Positions 9,332-18,396 are shown, counted from the stretch's first letter. The stretch: 64,000 bases of DNA from DASRBN01 sp035294305 (GCA_035294305.1 DATGLD010000036.1:1-64000), one strand, 5' to 3'. The notes: generated by a model from the letters alone, not told the origin. Numbers and translations: made by a program.

Positions 9332-10274
9332 TATCGCCATCGAATCGATTCACACAACCGGCGACAACAACACACATATGCCCCTGACAAAGATCGGCGG
9401 CGATGGCGTTTTCGTGATGGAAATCGAACGCGCCCTTTCTGAAAAACACATCGACCTGGCAGTACACAGCTTGAAAGACCTGCCCACGGCCCAGCCACTG
9501 GGATTGCGCATTATCGCGGCAGGTACACGCGAGGATGTACGCGACGTACTTGTCTGGCACCCATCTTATCTAGGAGCGATCCCCAATGGCTCCCCTGACG
9601 AGGTAAGTTCACCTCTCCTCTCCTCTCTGCGGGCGATCTCGTATGGCCGCCCACAGGCTCTTTTGCGTATCGGCACATGTAGCATGCGTCGTACAGCTCA
9701 GATGCGCGCACTTTTTCCAGGAGCAGACATTTTACCACTGCGCGGAAATGTCGATACGCGACTGCGCAAGCTCGATGCTGGAGATTATGATGCGATTGTC
9801 CTGGCCGCCGCCGGTCTGCACCGCCTGCATATTCACGAGCGCCTGGCCAAGCGTATGACTTACCTTCCAGTCGAAACGTTGCTGCCCGCGCCGGGGCAGG
9901 GAGCCTTAGCGCTAGAAATACGTGATGACCCTGAGGCGCAGGCCCTGATTGCTCCCTTGATCGACCCTGAGACACAGGCCACAACAACAGCAGAACGCAT
10001 GTTTATGCGCCGCCTGGGGGCCGGTTGTTACCTTCCCATCGCCGCCTATGGTGAAATCGTGGAGGGCCAGCTTACCTTGCAAGGATTGGTTATCAGCCTC
10101 GATGGCCAGAGCCAGGTACGAATACGGCAAAGTATCCCCTGGACTGCGGCAACTCCCATCGAGAGCGCCGGACAATTAGGAGTCCAACTGGCCGAGCAAG
10201 CGCTTGCCCAGGGCGCGGCCGGAATCATAGCGGCCCTGAACGATACACGGATACAGGAGCGACAGCATGTCTGA
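9234..10274 (+). CDS. hemC: hydroxymethylbilane synthase (porphobilinogen deaminase)
   Basis: It joins four porphobilinogens into hydroxymethylbilane. The protein has 346 residues, slightly long for the family (about 310). It begins RIIIGTRASKLAMIQTQWV, followed by KIGGDGVFVMEIERAL and HSLKDLP. The dipyrromethane cofactor cysteine is Cys265 in LGAGCYLPIA. The extra length comes from an insertion at about 116-140 between the WHP and GTCSMRR motifs. The ATG at 9234 lies inside the hemA reading frame (98-nt overlap), and the end overlaps hemD by 8 nt, which suggests translational coupling. Confidence 0.97.
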   Translation: MKRIIIGTRASKLAMIQTQWVVARLQQLWPNLDIAIESIHTTGDNNTHMPLTKIGGDGVFVMEIERALSEKHIDLAVHSLKDLPTAQPLGLRIIAAGTREDVRDVLVWHPSYLGAIPNGSPDEVSSPLLSSLRAISYGRPQALLRIGTCSMRRTAQMRALFPGADILPLRGNVDTRLRKLDAGDYDAIVLAAAGLHRLHIHERLAKRMTYLPVETLLPAPGQGALALEIRDDPEAQALIAPLIDPETQATTTAERMFMRRLGAGCYLPIAAYGEIVEGQLTLQGLVISLDGQSQVRIRQSIPWTAATPIESAGQLGVQLAEQALAQGAAGIIAALNDTRIQERQHV

Positions 10275-11142
10275 AAGCACGGTGAAAGCATTTCCCTTGC
10301 GGAATAAACGCATCCTGGTGACACGCACAAGGGAACAGGCAGGCACATTAAGTGCACTTTTACGCTCAACGGGCGCTTTGCCTGTTGAGTTTCCAACGAT
10401 TCGCATCATACCCCCGGCAGATTGGGCACCTCTGGATGATGCTTTGATACGACTATGCGCGAATGAATACGATTGGCTTGTGTTAACGAGCGCTAATGGC
10501 GTCACTATCTGCTTCGAGCGCTTGCGCGAACTTGGATACGCGGCTCGCGATATCGGTAGTACTCGTATCGCAGCTATTGGCCCCGCGACAGCCGCAGTGT
10601 TATCTCAATATGGCATCACAGCCAGCATTGTGCCTGGCGAATATATAGCCGAGAGCATCGTCGCTGCACTGATTGAGGAAGCGCAGCAAGCAGGCAAATC
10701 CTTGCAAGGGCAGCGGATATTACTGGCACGTGCGGCGGAAGCCCGTAAGGTGCTAGTTACCGGACTACAACAGGCGGGCGCCCTCGTAGACGAAGTCGCG
10801 GCCTATTTTACCGTTTCCGCAGCCGCCGGTGACGACACAGGGATCGAAGTCTTGCGCTTACTCCGGAACCGGCAGCTCGATATCATCACCTTTACCAGTT
10901 CTTCTACAGTGCGTAATTTTATGCAATGGCTTAAGCAGTGCGAGCCAGGCATCACGAACGAATTTAGCGATCTCGTGAAGCTGGCTCGCCCAAAAATTGC
11001 TTGTATCGGCCCCATCACTTCACAGACCGCACGGGAATTCGGCCTGGATGTGCATATCGAGGCGCAAGAATTCACCATCAACGGCCTTGTGAAGGCAATC
11101 ATTCAAGACGAGGAAACATCATGGCAGACTCAACAATCATAG
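10267..11142 (+). CDS. hemD: uroporphyrinogen-III synthase
   Basis: It cyclises hydroxymethylbilane with inversion of ring D to give uroporphyrinogen III. The protein has 291 residues. The family is poorly conserved, but the bilobal pattern is visible: KRILVTRTREQAG at the start, WLVLTSANGV near residue 65, and the late TFTSSSTVRNF and IACIGPITSQTARE segments. It lies between hemC and hemQ, overlapping the first by 8 nt and the second by 22 nt, which supports the assignment. Confidence 0.93.
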   Translation: MSESTVKAFPLRNKRILVTRTREQAGTLSALLRSTGALPVEFPTIRIIPPADWAPLDDALIRLCANEYDWLVLTSANGVTICFERLRELGYAARDIGSTRIAAIGPATAAVLSQYGITASIVPGEYIAESIVAALIEEAQQAGKSLQGQRILLARAAEARKVLVTGLQQAGALVDEVAAYFTVSAAAGDDTGIEVLRLLRNRQLDIITFTSSSTVRNFMQWLKQCEPGITNEFSDLVKLARPKIACIGPITSQTAREFGLDVHIEAQEFTINGLVKAIIQDEETSWQTQQS

Positions 11143-11864
11143 CACAGCCCCAGGAGGCTGTTACGCCAGCAAAACCCAAACAGCCGCGCCAATTGGTGCG
11201 CTTTACCTTCTACAAACTCGATCCCCAATGGCAGTTATTGCCACTCGAGCAACGCCAGCAGGGAAAGCAAGAGCTACTTCAGATCTTTGAAGAACACGCG
11301 GAGCATGCCCTTATGCGCAGTTATGCCCTGTATGGATTGCGCTCCGATTGCGATTTTATGCTCTGGCAGGCAACCTATGACGTGAGTGACCTGCAGGGTA
11401 TCAGCAGCAAAATCCGGCGTGGCATCATGGGACCATACCTGCGCGAGACCCACGCTTTTCTTTCAATGACCAAACGCTCGGTCTACGTTGGCAAAAACGC
11501 TCGTGGCGCGCACGACCCGCGCCTGGTCATCACTCCTGAAGACAAGAAATACCTCTTTGTCTACCCATTCGTGAAGACACGCCCGTGGTATGCCCTGCCC
11601 CTGGAAGAGCGCAAACGCATGATGAACGAGCATATCCGCATGGGCCTGAAATACCCCTCGGTATCCCTCAACACCACCTATTCATTCGGACTCGATGACC
11701 AGGAATTTGTGGTAGCATTTGAGACGGATAACATCAGCGATTTCCTCGACCTGGTTCAGGAATTACGGGAGACCGAGGCCAGCCGCTACACCCTACGGGA
11801 TACGCCAATGTTCACCTGCGTGGCCCAGCCGTTGGACGAGATACTTGAAGCAATCGGAGCGTGA
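11121..11864 (+). CDS. hemQ: coproheme decarboxylase (chlorite dismutase-like)
   Basis: It converts coproheme III to protoheme b by two oxidative decarboxylations, the last step of the coproporphyrin-dependent heme pathway. The protein has 247 residues from the ATG at 11121; a longer frame opens at 11001, but that part lies inside hemD. Family features include QLVRFTFYKLDPQW, CDFMLWQ, the YVGKNARG loop and the KYLFVYPFVKTRPWYALP stretch that shapes the active site, then TYSFGLDDQEFVVAFETD. The gene overlaps hemD by 22 nt and ends 8 nt before the hemL ATG. Its presence implies coproporphyrin ferrochelatase and CgoX elsewhere, because hemE, hemH and hemY are not in this window. Confidence 0.93.
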   Translation: MADSTIIAQPQEAVTPAKPKQPRQLVRFTFYKLDPQWQLLPLEQRQQGKQELLQIFEEHAEHALMRSYALYGLRSDCDFMLWQATYDVSDLQGISSKIRRGIMGPYLRETHAFLSMTKRSVYVGKNARGAHDPRLVITPEDKKYLFVYPFVKTRPWYALPLEERKRMMNEHIRMGLKYPSVSLNTTYSFGLDDQEFVVAFETDNISDFLDLVQELRETEASRYTLRDTPMFTCVAQPLDEILEAIGA

Positions 11865-11872
11865 GGTCTAAT

Positions 11873-13183
11873 ATGAGCAATCAAGCCGGTACTGACGTGA
11901 CGCTTACGCGTTCGCATGAGCTTTTTGCGGAAGCGCAGCAACTGATGCCGGGCGGAGTCAACAGCCCGGTACGCGCTTTTCGCGCCGTGGGTGGTACCCC
12001 TATCTTCATTGATCATGCTGAAGGCCCTTATCTTTATGATGTCGATGGGAATCGCTACCTTGATTACGTCCAATCCTGGGGACCGATGATCCTGGGGCAC
12101 GCCTATCCCCCGGTCTTGCAAGCCGTGACCGAAGCAGCAGCACGAGGTTTCAGCTTTGGAGCGCCGACAGCCGCCGAAAGCCAGCTCGCGCAACTGGTCA
12201 TGGAATGCATGCCATCAATTGAGATGATACGTTTCGTCAATTCCGGCACAGAGGCTACCATGAGCGCGCTGCGCCTGGCACGAGCCTATACCGGTCGCAA
12301 CAAAATCATCAAGTTCAGCGGCTGCTATCACGGTCACGCCGATATGCTGCTGGTGCAGGCCGGTTCGGGCGTCGCGACCATGGGTCTGCCTGATAGCCCT
12401 GGCGTTCCGGCAGAGGCTACGAGCAACACCCTGATTGCCCCCTATAACAGTGCCGAAGCGGTCGAATCGCTCTTTCGTGCCAACCCCAACGATATCGCCG
12501 CTATCATCATCGAACCCGCCGCCGCCAACATGGGACTCGTCCTGCCACTGCCCGGCTTCCTGGAAAAGCTCAGGGACCTGACCCAACAATATAGAGCATT
12601 GTTGATCTTCGACGAAGTCATGACGGGCTTTCGTGTGGCATTAGGCGGCATGCAGCAGCGTACCGGCATCGTACCCGATCTGACCTGCCTGGGCAAAATC
12701 ATCGGTGGGGGACTGCCGGTTGGCGCCTATGGCGGGCGGCGCGACATCATGCAACTGGTTGCTCCGTTAGGGCCAATGTACCAGGCAGGCACACTTTCGG
12801 GCAATCCACTGGCAATGGCCGCGGGTATCGCTACTCTCAACGAACTACGCAAGCCAGGAACATATGAAGCTCTCGAGCATAAAGGACAGATGCTCTGCGA
12901 TGGCATTGAGCAAATACTCCACCAAACCGGCGGACCTGTGCAGGTAGCCCGTATAGGTGCCATCTTCTGCCTGTTCTTTACCGCCAAAAAAGTGATTGAT
13001 TATGCCAGCGCTAAAACGTCCGATACGGCCCGTTTCGCCCGCTTTTTCTGGCACATGCTGGAGCAAGGCGTCTACTTGCCCCCATCTCAATTCGAGGGCT
13101 GTTTCATCTCACTGGCCCTGACGGATGAGATGATCGAACATACGGTGAGAAGCGTCGAACTGGCATTGCAAGAAACAGAGTAG
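11873..13183 (+). CDS. hemL: glutamate-1-semialdehyde 2,1-aminomutase
   Basis: This PLP enzyme isomerises glutamate-1-semialdehyde to 5-aminolevulinate. The protein has 436 residues. Seen are MPGGVNSPVRAFRAVGG, the FVNSGTEATMSALRLAR phosphate-binding segment, FDEVMTGFR with the PLP-ring Asp, and the Schiff-base Lys275 in CLGKIIGGGLPVGAYGG. The ATG at 11873 is chosen because GAGG lies 6 nt upstream; an in-frame GTG at 11861 overlapping the hemQ stop would add four residues. It acts directly downstream of HemA in the C5 pathway. Confidence 0.96.
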   Translation: MSNQAGTDVTLTRSHELFAEAQQLMPGGVNSPVRAFRAVGGTPIFIDHAEGPYLYDVDGNRYLDYVQSWGPMILGHAYPPVLQAVTEAAARGFSFGAPTAAESQLAQLVMECMPSIEMIRFVNSGTEATMSALRLARAYTGRNKIIKFSGCYHGHADMLLVQAGSGVATMGLPDSPGVPAEATSNTLIAPYNSAEAVESLFRANPNDIAAIIIEPAAANMGLVLPLPGFLEKLRDLTQQYRALLIFDEVMTGFRVALGGMQQRTGIVPDLTCLGKIIGGGLPVGAYGGRRDIMQLVAPLGPMYQAGTLSGNPLAMAAGIATLNELRKPGTYEALEHKGQMLCDGIEQILHQTGGPVQVARIGAIFCLFFTAKKVIDYASAKTSDTARFARFFWHMLEQGVYLPPSQFEGCFISLALTDEMIEHTVRSVELALQETE

Positions 13184-13220
13184 AAGCCGGGTTATGGAGT
13201 TGACAAAATACGTTGGTAAT

Positions 13221-13270
13221 CCCAGCAAGGGTACCCTGTAGGGACAGCGCCTGGTACCTTCCTTGTTGGG
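13221..13270. repeat. hairpin with dispersed GCTGTCCCT repeat in the hemL-hemB gap
   Basis: CCCAGCAAGG-GTACC (13221-13235) pairs with GGTACCTTCCTTGTTGGG (13253-13270), with a two-base bulge and one mismatch. The loop holds TGTAGGGACAGCGCC, the minus-strand form of the repeat family seen at 14720, 18325 and 26757. It could modulate hemB expression within the operon or be a passive insertion. No U-run follows, so it is not called a terminator. Confidence 0.55.
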
Positions 13271-13294
13271 ATCGCAGGATAGGAGCAGAGGATC

Positions 13295-14278
13295 ATGAGC
13301 ACATTTCCTACAGTACGTATGCGCCGTTTACGACAAAGTGAAAAATTGCGCGGACTCGTGCGCGAAACGCACCTGAGCATTGAGCAGTTCATCTACCCAC
13401 TATTCATAGCCGAGGGCCTTGCTGAGCCTCGTGAAATCTCCGCCATGCCCGGCATCATGCAGTGGCCATTAGAATACCTTGGGCGCGAGGCAGAGCGCAT
13501 CGTCAATCTTGGGATTCCGGCGGTGCTGCTATTTGGCATCCCGTCTGAAAAGGACGAAGTAGGATCGCAGGCTTACGCTTCTGAGGGAATCATTCAGCTG
13601 GCCATACGCCGGCTCAAAGCCGAGACCCCCGATCTGGTTGTGATGACTGATGTCTGCCTGTGCGAATACACGAGTCACGGGCACTGCGGCGTCATCCATA
13701 ACGGCAGCGTGCAAAACGACGAATCATTGGAACTCCTCGCCCGCATGGCGCTTTCTCATGTCGAGGCAGGAGCAGACCTGGTAGCGCCCTCGGATATGAT
13801 GGATGGACGCGTTGGAGCCATCCGCCGCACGCTGGACGAGCATGGCTTTTCCGCGACGCCTATCATGGCCTATTCCGCCAAATACGCCTCCGGCTTCTAT
13901 GGCCCCTTCCGCGAGGCCGCCGGTTCCGCGCCACAATTCGGAGACCGCCGTTCATACCAGATGGACCCTGCCAACGTCCGCGAGGCGCTGCGCGAGATAG
14001 ATTTAGACATTGCCGAGGGAGCGGATATCGTCATGGTCAAGCCCGCGCTGGCCTACCTGGACGTGATTCGCCAGGTCCGCGACCACTGCGACTTGCCCAT
14101 CGCCGCTTACAATGTCAGCGGCGAGTTCTCCATGATCAAGGCCGCAGCTCAGCAGGGTTGGATCGATGAAAAACGTATCGTAATGGAGGTGCTGACGGGC
14201 ATTCGACGCGCCGGCGCGGATATGATTATCAGCTACTTTGCACCAGATGTGGCGGAGTGGCTCAAGGAGCGCTACTGA
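13295..14278 (+). CDS. hemB: porphobilinogen synthase (5-aminolevulinate dehydratase), zinc type
   Basis: It condenses two 5-aminolevulinates to porphobilinogen. The protein has 327 residues. The two Schiff-base lysines are K196 (YSAKYASGFYGPF) and K249 (IVMVKPALAYLD). The metal site is of the zinc type, with C121, C123 and C131 in DVCLCEYTSHGHCG. The start ATG 13295 has AGGAGCAGAGG upstream. It is the last gene of the heme run. It lies 111 nt after hemL, with a hairpin in between, and its 3' end overlaps the convergent DUF1801-like gene by 7 nt. Confidence 0.97.
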   Translation: MSTFPTVRMRRLRQSEKLRGLVRETHLSIEQFIYPLFIAEGLAEPREISAMPGIMQWPLEYLGREAERIVNLGIPAVLLFGIPSEKDEVGSQAYASEGIIQLAIRRLKAETPDLVVMTDVCLCEYTSHGHCGVIHNGSVQNDESLELLARMALSHVEAGADLVAPSDMMDGRVGAIRRTLDEHGFSATPIMAYSAKYASGFYGPFREAAGSAPQFGDRRSYQMDPANVREALREIDLDIAEGADIVMVKPALAYLDVIRQVRDHCDLPIAAYNVSGEFSMIKAAAQQGWIDEKRIVMEVLTGIRRAGADMIISYFAPDVAEWLKERY

Positions 14279-14667
14279 TTCCTTTTGAGCTTGCGCCACC
14301 CGCCCGCACGGTTATTGGCGATAATAGCTTGAAAGAGATTCAAAAAGGCACGCTGGTTTATGGTTTCGCCCTGGCGGACTTGAATCGCCCGCGCTGTCTG
14401 GTTCCCCTGCCCTTGATTGATAATGCCCTCGGGATCGGGAGCAATCGGGTCGTAGATGAAAATGTTGAGGTGATCTTTCGCTCCCAATAGCGCGCAGATA
14501 TTCCCATTGAGCGTAAAATAGGGCTGCCTGGTGCGTTTGACCGTCTCGGTCACATCCGGGTCGGCGGCATGCACCAGATCTCGCACCTGGCGGCAAATCT
14601 CCTGCTGCCAGGCAGGGAGCGTCTGAATGTATTCGTCGATACGAGGGTCGGTCTGGTATGTACTCAT
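14272..14667 (-). CDS. DUF1801 (YdhG-like) domain protein
   Basis: The protein has 131 residues with the family pattern: IDEYIQTLPAWQQEICRQVRDLVH, then DVTETVKRTRQPYFTLNGNICALLGAKDHLNIFIYD. DUF1801 proteins have a frataxin-like/YdhG fold, and their roles are not well established. It is a single gene, overlapping the end of hemB by 7 nt on the opposite strand, so the two transcripts converge. Confidence 0.8.
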   Translation of the reverse strand: MSTYQTDPRIDEYIQTLPAWQQEICRQVRDLVHAADPDVTETVKRTRQPYFTLNGNICALLGAKDHLNIFIYDPIAPDPEGIINQGQGNQTARAIQVRQGETINQRAFLNLFQAIIANNRAGGWRKLKRNQ

Positions 14668-14719
14668 GCAATGATAATACCTTAAGCCTGGGCCTCTTGT
14701 GAATCAATCACTGCACCTC

Positions 14720-14751
14720 TATAGGGACAGGCGCAAGGCGCTGTCCCTATA
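14720..14751. repeat. dispersed GCTGTCCCTATA palindrome
   Basis: TATAGGGACAG (14720-14730) and CTGTCCCTATA (14741-14751) form a perfect 11-bp stem around GCGCAAGGCG. The copy sits between the stop of the propeller protein gene (14765) and the start of the DUF1801 gene, so on the minus strand it could also end transcription of the former. It belongs to the same family as 7170, 13221, 18325 and 26757. Confidence 0.65.
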
Positions 14752-14764
14752 GGGAACTCCCAAG

Positions 14765-15970
14765 TCAGCAGTAATGTTCAATCAGTGTGCGGGTAGAACC
14801 ACCATTATCGTAGCCACCGACCGCCCAGACATCATTGGGGGAAAGCGCTACTATTGCTCCCAGAATGTTATCACCTGATCCCGGACTTGGGCTATGCATA
14901 ATGAGCCAATGAGCGCCATTCCACTCTTCAATCAATGTCTGAGCATTTCCAGCTTTATCCAGGTAATTTCCCGCAGCCCAGATGCTGCTGTTGGAAATGG
15001 CCGATATCCCAAACAACTTATTGTCTGCTGAACCGGCATCAGGGCTTGAGACGATGCTCCAGTGCGTACCGTTTTGTTGCTCAGTAAGGGTCTGGAGTGG
15101 CTTGCTATCGCTTTCAATCTCTCCCGCAGCCCATAGATTGCCGGTAGTTGTGACTGTGATCCCCAAAAGGACGTTGCTGGCTGATCCCGTCTTTGGACTG
15201 CTGACAACGCTCCACCGCGTGCCATTCCACTGTTCGATCAGCGCCTCGCCTGGACCGCTGGTATTGAGATATTGTCCTACGGCCACAACATCGCTGGCGG
15301 AAAGCGCGGTTATGGCATATAGAAGATTATTCGACGAACCAATATTCGGACTGCTTACCACCTTCCAGCTTGTGCCATCCCAATGTTCGATCAGAGTGCG
15401 AAAGGAAGCAGTTTCGTCCTGATAGTATCCTACCGCCCAGACGTCGTTCGAGGAAATAGCAGTTAAGCCAAAGAGTAAATTATCTGATGCCCCCACATTG
15501 GGACTGCTGACAATGTTCCAGGCTGTACCATTCCAATGCTCGATTAATGTTTGCGGGATGCCGTTGCTGTTGAGGTAATTCCCAACAGCCCAGACATCAC
15601 TCGTTGAAACGGTGGCTACACTTAGCAGAAAATTATCTGAAGATCCGGCATTGGGACTGCTGACAACACTCCAACTCGTACCGTTCCAATGTTCGGTCAG
15701 CGTTTGTGAGATCAAATCCGGGTTAATGACTGCGTTTCCGACGGCCCAGATATCACTGGAAGAGATCGCAGCCACAGATCCCAGCGCATTATCTCCTGTA
15801 GTAGCGTTCGGACTGGGGACGAGATTCCAACTCCCACACTTAGCCTTAAGTGAGGGTGCTACTCCTACTGCTCCTACCGCTTTTATTTGACCGGTACTCA
15901 AAAGTAAGGCCGCGATTATGGTTACTGTCAATAGCACGCCAGAAAGGATGGTTAGCTTCAATCGGTTCAT
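14765..15970 (-). CDS. secreted protein with seven ~50-residue repeats, predicted beta-propeller
   Basis: The protein has 401 residues. An N-terminal signal sequence or anchor (about 1-35, LTILSGVLLTVTIIAALLL) is followed by seven repeats of about 49-50 residues. Each runs SSPN-x-GSxDN, then AISSxDVWAVGxY, then QTLIEHWNGTxWxxV. The first strand appears out of register: KCGSWNLV precedes repeat 1, while the last repeat stops at TLIEHYC without its WNGTxW strand. This is the pattern expected for Velcro closure of a seven-bladed propeller, with a Cys on each partner. The start ATG 15970 has GAGGAG upstream. The ligand is unknown; such propellers commonly bind glycans or protein partners at the cell surface. 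Confidence 0.8.
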   Translation of the reverse strand: MNRLKLTILSGVLLTVTIIAALLLSTGQIKAVGAVGVAPSLKAKCGSWNLVPSPNATTGDNALGSVAAISSSDIWAVGNAVINPDLISQTLTEHWNGTSWSVVSSPNAGSSDNFLLSVATVSTSDVWAVGNYLNSNGIPQTLIEHWNGTAWNIVSSPNVGASDNLLFGLTAISSNDVWAVGYYQDETASFRTLIEHWDGTSWKVVSSPNIGSSNNLLYAITALSASDVVAVGQYLNTSGPGEALIEQWNGTRWSVVSSPKTGSASNVLLGITVTTTGNLWAAGEIESDSKPLQTLTEQQNGTHWSIVSSPDAGSADNKLFGISAISNSSIWAAGNYLDKAGNAQTLIEEWNGAHWLIMHSPSPGSGDNILGAIVALSPNDVWAVGGYDNGGSTRTLIEHYC

Positions 15971-16022
15971 AGTATGTACTCCTCACGATCTATACAAAAA
16001 ACTGACTGGTCAAAAACATGGA

Positions 16023-17009
16023 TTAACTCGCAAACAGCAAAACCATGGGCCGGATAGTGTCACTATCACATGTATTTTGCAGGCATCCAAGACCAAACAC
16101 TTTTTCGATAGTCAGAAGGAGAGAGTAGTGGTTGTAGGGCGTGCTGTCTCGCAAGCCCCGCGGTCCGTGATTCGCGATCACAATGGTAACGATGCGGCTC
16201 TGTGCGTTGTTCCCCTCATCAAATGTAATGACGATAGCATTATTGCCATTGGACCACATTGATGAGTGCATAACTTTTTTCACAAGTGTTCCAACATAGG
16301 CATCGCCCAGACTGACAAGGAAATTATCGGTGACCGAGCCTGGCTTTCCATCATCCACACAATAGGGCGGTGCGCCATGCATATCATGGCACTGGTCGGG
16401 TACAATAAAGCTGAAGTTTGGTAGATGATCGGCTTTCAAATCTGCATCAAGCTGGGTGATGGGAACCATTTTCTGCAATTCCTGGGGATTGTTCTGGATG
16501 TGAGCAAAGTAGGGAAAACCGTTATGCTTCGCGGCATAGAGCGGGCTAATATCAGGGGCTCCATCACATTTGACCGGGAAGCAAATACCCTTATATCCAG
16601 GATAGGCCAACCCACCGAAGTATCCTTTCCAGGTGAATCCTGCCTTCTCAAGCTGGTCAGCAAGACTGGGCTTGCTGATAGTGTGGAGATAATAAGGATT
16701 GTCATCGGCAATGCCGAAGGTGCTACCCCCAAGGATACCTACATAGTTAGGGGCGCTAGGGTCTCCAACTCCAGTGTAGTTGGTAGCCAGGCCGTAAGCC
16801 TGTGCGAGGTGATTAATGATCGGGGCAGCAGGATTGCCAATGATCTGCTTGTAGCCATGATTCTCTTCCATAATTACGAGAACATGGTTGTAGCGTGGCA
16901 AGGGCGGGCTTACCTGCTGCGCTGAAACTGTAGTCTGCTCTCTAGCCGTAGTAAAGCTGAGCAGCACTACGAGCAGCATGAGAGCCGCTCCAATTTTTAC
17001 AGATCGCAT
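16023..17009 (-). CDS. secreted phosphoesterase family protein (acid phosphatase/phospholipase C-like)
   Basis: The protein has 328 residues from the ATG at 17009, chosen because GGAGAG lies 4 nt upstream and a signal peptide follows at once (MRSVKIGAALMLLVVLLSF); a longer frame to 17114 is open but has no such site. The PF04185-type core is visible: YNHVLVIMEENHGYKQIIGN, LATNYTGVGDPSAPNYVGIL, PNFSFIVPDQCHDMHG, then ITFDEGNN and HGPRGLRDSTPYNHYSLL. In this alkaline-phosphatase-like family these Glu/Asn/Asp/His residues bind metal and phosphate. It is probably an exported phosphomonoesterase or phospholipase. Confidence 0.85.
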   Translation of the reverse strand: MRSVKIGAALMLLVVLLSFTTAREQTTVSAQQVSPPLPRYNHVLVIMEENHGYKQIIGNPAAPIINHLAQAYGLATNYTGVGDPSAPNYVGILGGSTFGIADDNPYYLHTISKPSLADQLEKAGFTWKGYFGGLAYPGYKGICFPVKCDGAPDISPLYAAKHNGFPYFAHIQNNPQELQKMVPITQLDADLKADHLPNFSFIVPDQCHDMHGAPPYCVDDGKPGSVTDNFLVSLGDAYVGTLVKKVMHSSMWSNGNNAIVITFDEGNNAQSRIVTIVIANHGPRGLRDSTPYNHYSLLLTIEKVFGLGCLQNTCDSDTIRPMVLLFAS

Positions 17010-17264
17010 TTGTCTCTCCAAATTTACTTTCCGGGACGACGATTGTTGTACACCTAAGAAGGACCGGGATAGAGGTATCGACCGATATCTATTATGGAAG
17101 TAAACCGGGAGCATGTACAGAACTATGGGGTTGCATTCAGGTTAAGAACTGGTTGAGGTTTGCGAACCAATATGCTTGATTTGGAAAGGGAACCGCCGCA
17201 AGTTGGCAGATGCGCTTATGAGGGCTTTTTTTCGCAGGATTGAGAAAACACTACCGGGAGAGTT

Positions 17265-18023
17265 TTATAGTCCATACCCAAGTTCTCTGGCCCTCTTCAT
17301 TACTTGCCTGGCCTCTTCGTCCCGTCCCAACTCAGTAAGCACAAGACTCAAGTTATAATAAAGAGCGGCCTCCTGAGGACTCAGCCGGATAGCTTCAGTA
17401 TAACTCCGGACAGCGCCCTCTGGATTCTTCATCAACAACAGCAAATTACCCAGATTATTGTAGGTAGTCGCGGAGCGCGGATCAAGCCGGAGGGCCATCG
17501 AATAGGCATGTAAAGCCTGTTCATAACGCTGCATCTCCATCAAGATATCCCCTATACTACAGTAGGCCTCAGCGCCATATGGATCGAGTTGAATAACTGT
17601 CTGAAAAGCCTGGAGTGCTTCCTCGTAGCGCCGGAGGCCATAGAGCACATCCCCTATCCCCTTATGAGCATAGATATTATCCGGGCTAAGTTGTAATGCG
17701 CGTTTATAGGCAACCAACGCCTCGTCGTAACGCTGAAGGTTGCAAAGAACATCTCCCTTGCCGATGTAATCGTACGCGGAGTTGGAGCGCAACTCAATAG
17801 CCTGTTCATAAGCGGCCAGGGCTTGCTCATAGCGGCCAAGCGCATTGAGTACTCCTGCCTTGTTGCTGTAAGCAAAACCATAGTAAGGGTTTATCTCTAT
17901 GGCACGCTCATAAGCGAACAATGCCTTCTCATAACACTTTGCTTTGTAATGAGCGATCCCCTCATTCATCCACTCGACAAGTGATTTTGAAGAGATGCCA
18001 GGGGCCTTGGAAGGTATCGACAT
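17265..18023 (-). CDS. tetratricopeptide repeat protein
   Basis: The protein has 252 residues, almost wholly TPR: about seven 34-residue repeats with the usual pattern (ALFAYERAIEINPYYGFAY, ALAAYEQAIEL, ALVAYKRALQLSPDN, ALQAFQTVIQLDP, ALHAYSMALRLDP, AVRSYTEAIRLSP). No signal peptide or membrane segment is visible. It is probably a cytoplasmic scaffold. There is no operon partner: the neighbours are a leftward phosphoesterase and a divergent response regulator. Confidence 0.9.
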   Translation of the reverse strand: MSIPSKAPGISSKSLVEWMNEGIAHYKAKCYEKALFAYERAIEINPYYGFAYSNKAGVLNALGRYEQALAAYEQAIELRSNSAYDYIGKGDVLCNLQRYDEALVAYKRALQLSPDNIYAHKGIGDVLYGLRRYEEALQAFQTVIQLDPYGAEAYCSIGDILMEMQRYEQALHAYSMALRLDPRSATTYNNLGNLLLLMKNPEGAVRSYTEAIRLSPQEAALYYNLSLVLTELGRDEEARQVMKRARELGYGL

Positions 18024-18324
18024 GCAGTCCGGTTTTTTCTACTCAATCATCGCGAGCAATACTTCGTCACTGGCAAAGTGTAAACTCTACGAATCAGTCT
18101 GTCAATATTTCACGATGTACCATCACATTTTTTCGTCAAAAAACAGGAAACGACTAGGCATATTTGCTACCAGCGCTGCCTTTCACCTGATTATTTGCAT
18201 TCCTGTTACTAGCGCGGCAGCCAGATCACTGCACACCCGGCCAGGAATCGCGATTAACACCGGGTACATCTGCCTATAGTATATTTGCCACACCAAATAT
18301 CCTGGTGGTTCTCCACGCACGGGA

Positions 18325-18352
18325 TAGGAACCAGCCGCTGTTCCTACAGGGA
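18325..18352. repeat. dispersed GCTGTTCCTACAGGGA palindrome
   Basis: TAGGAAC-CAG and CTG-TTCCTA flank a short GC loop, and CAGGGA follows. The GCCGCTGT-CCTACAGG portion matches the copy at 26757-26781 apart from one base (TTCC for TCCC), with the compensating change GGAAC in the opposite arm. That covariation suggests the hairpin is maintained. Confidence 0.6.
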
Positions 18353-18396
18353 TCGCCGCCTTCATCAATTTGATCCTGGTGAGCCAAGCGCATTTC

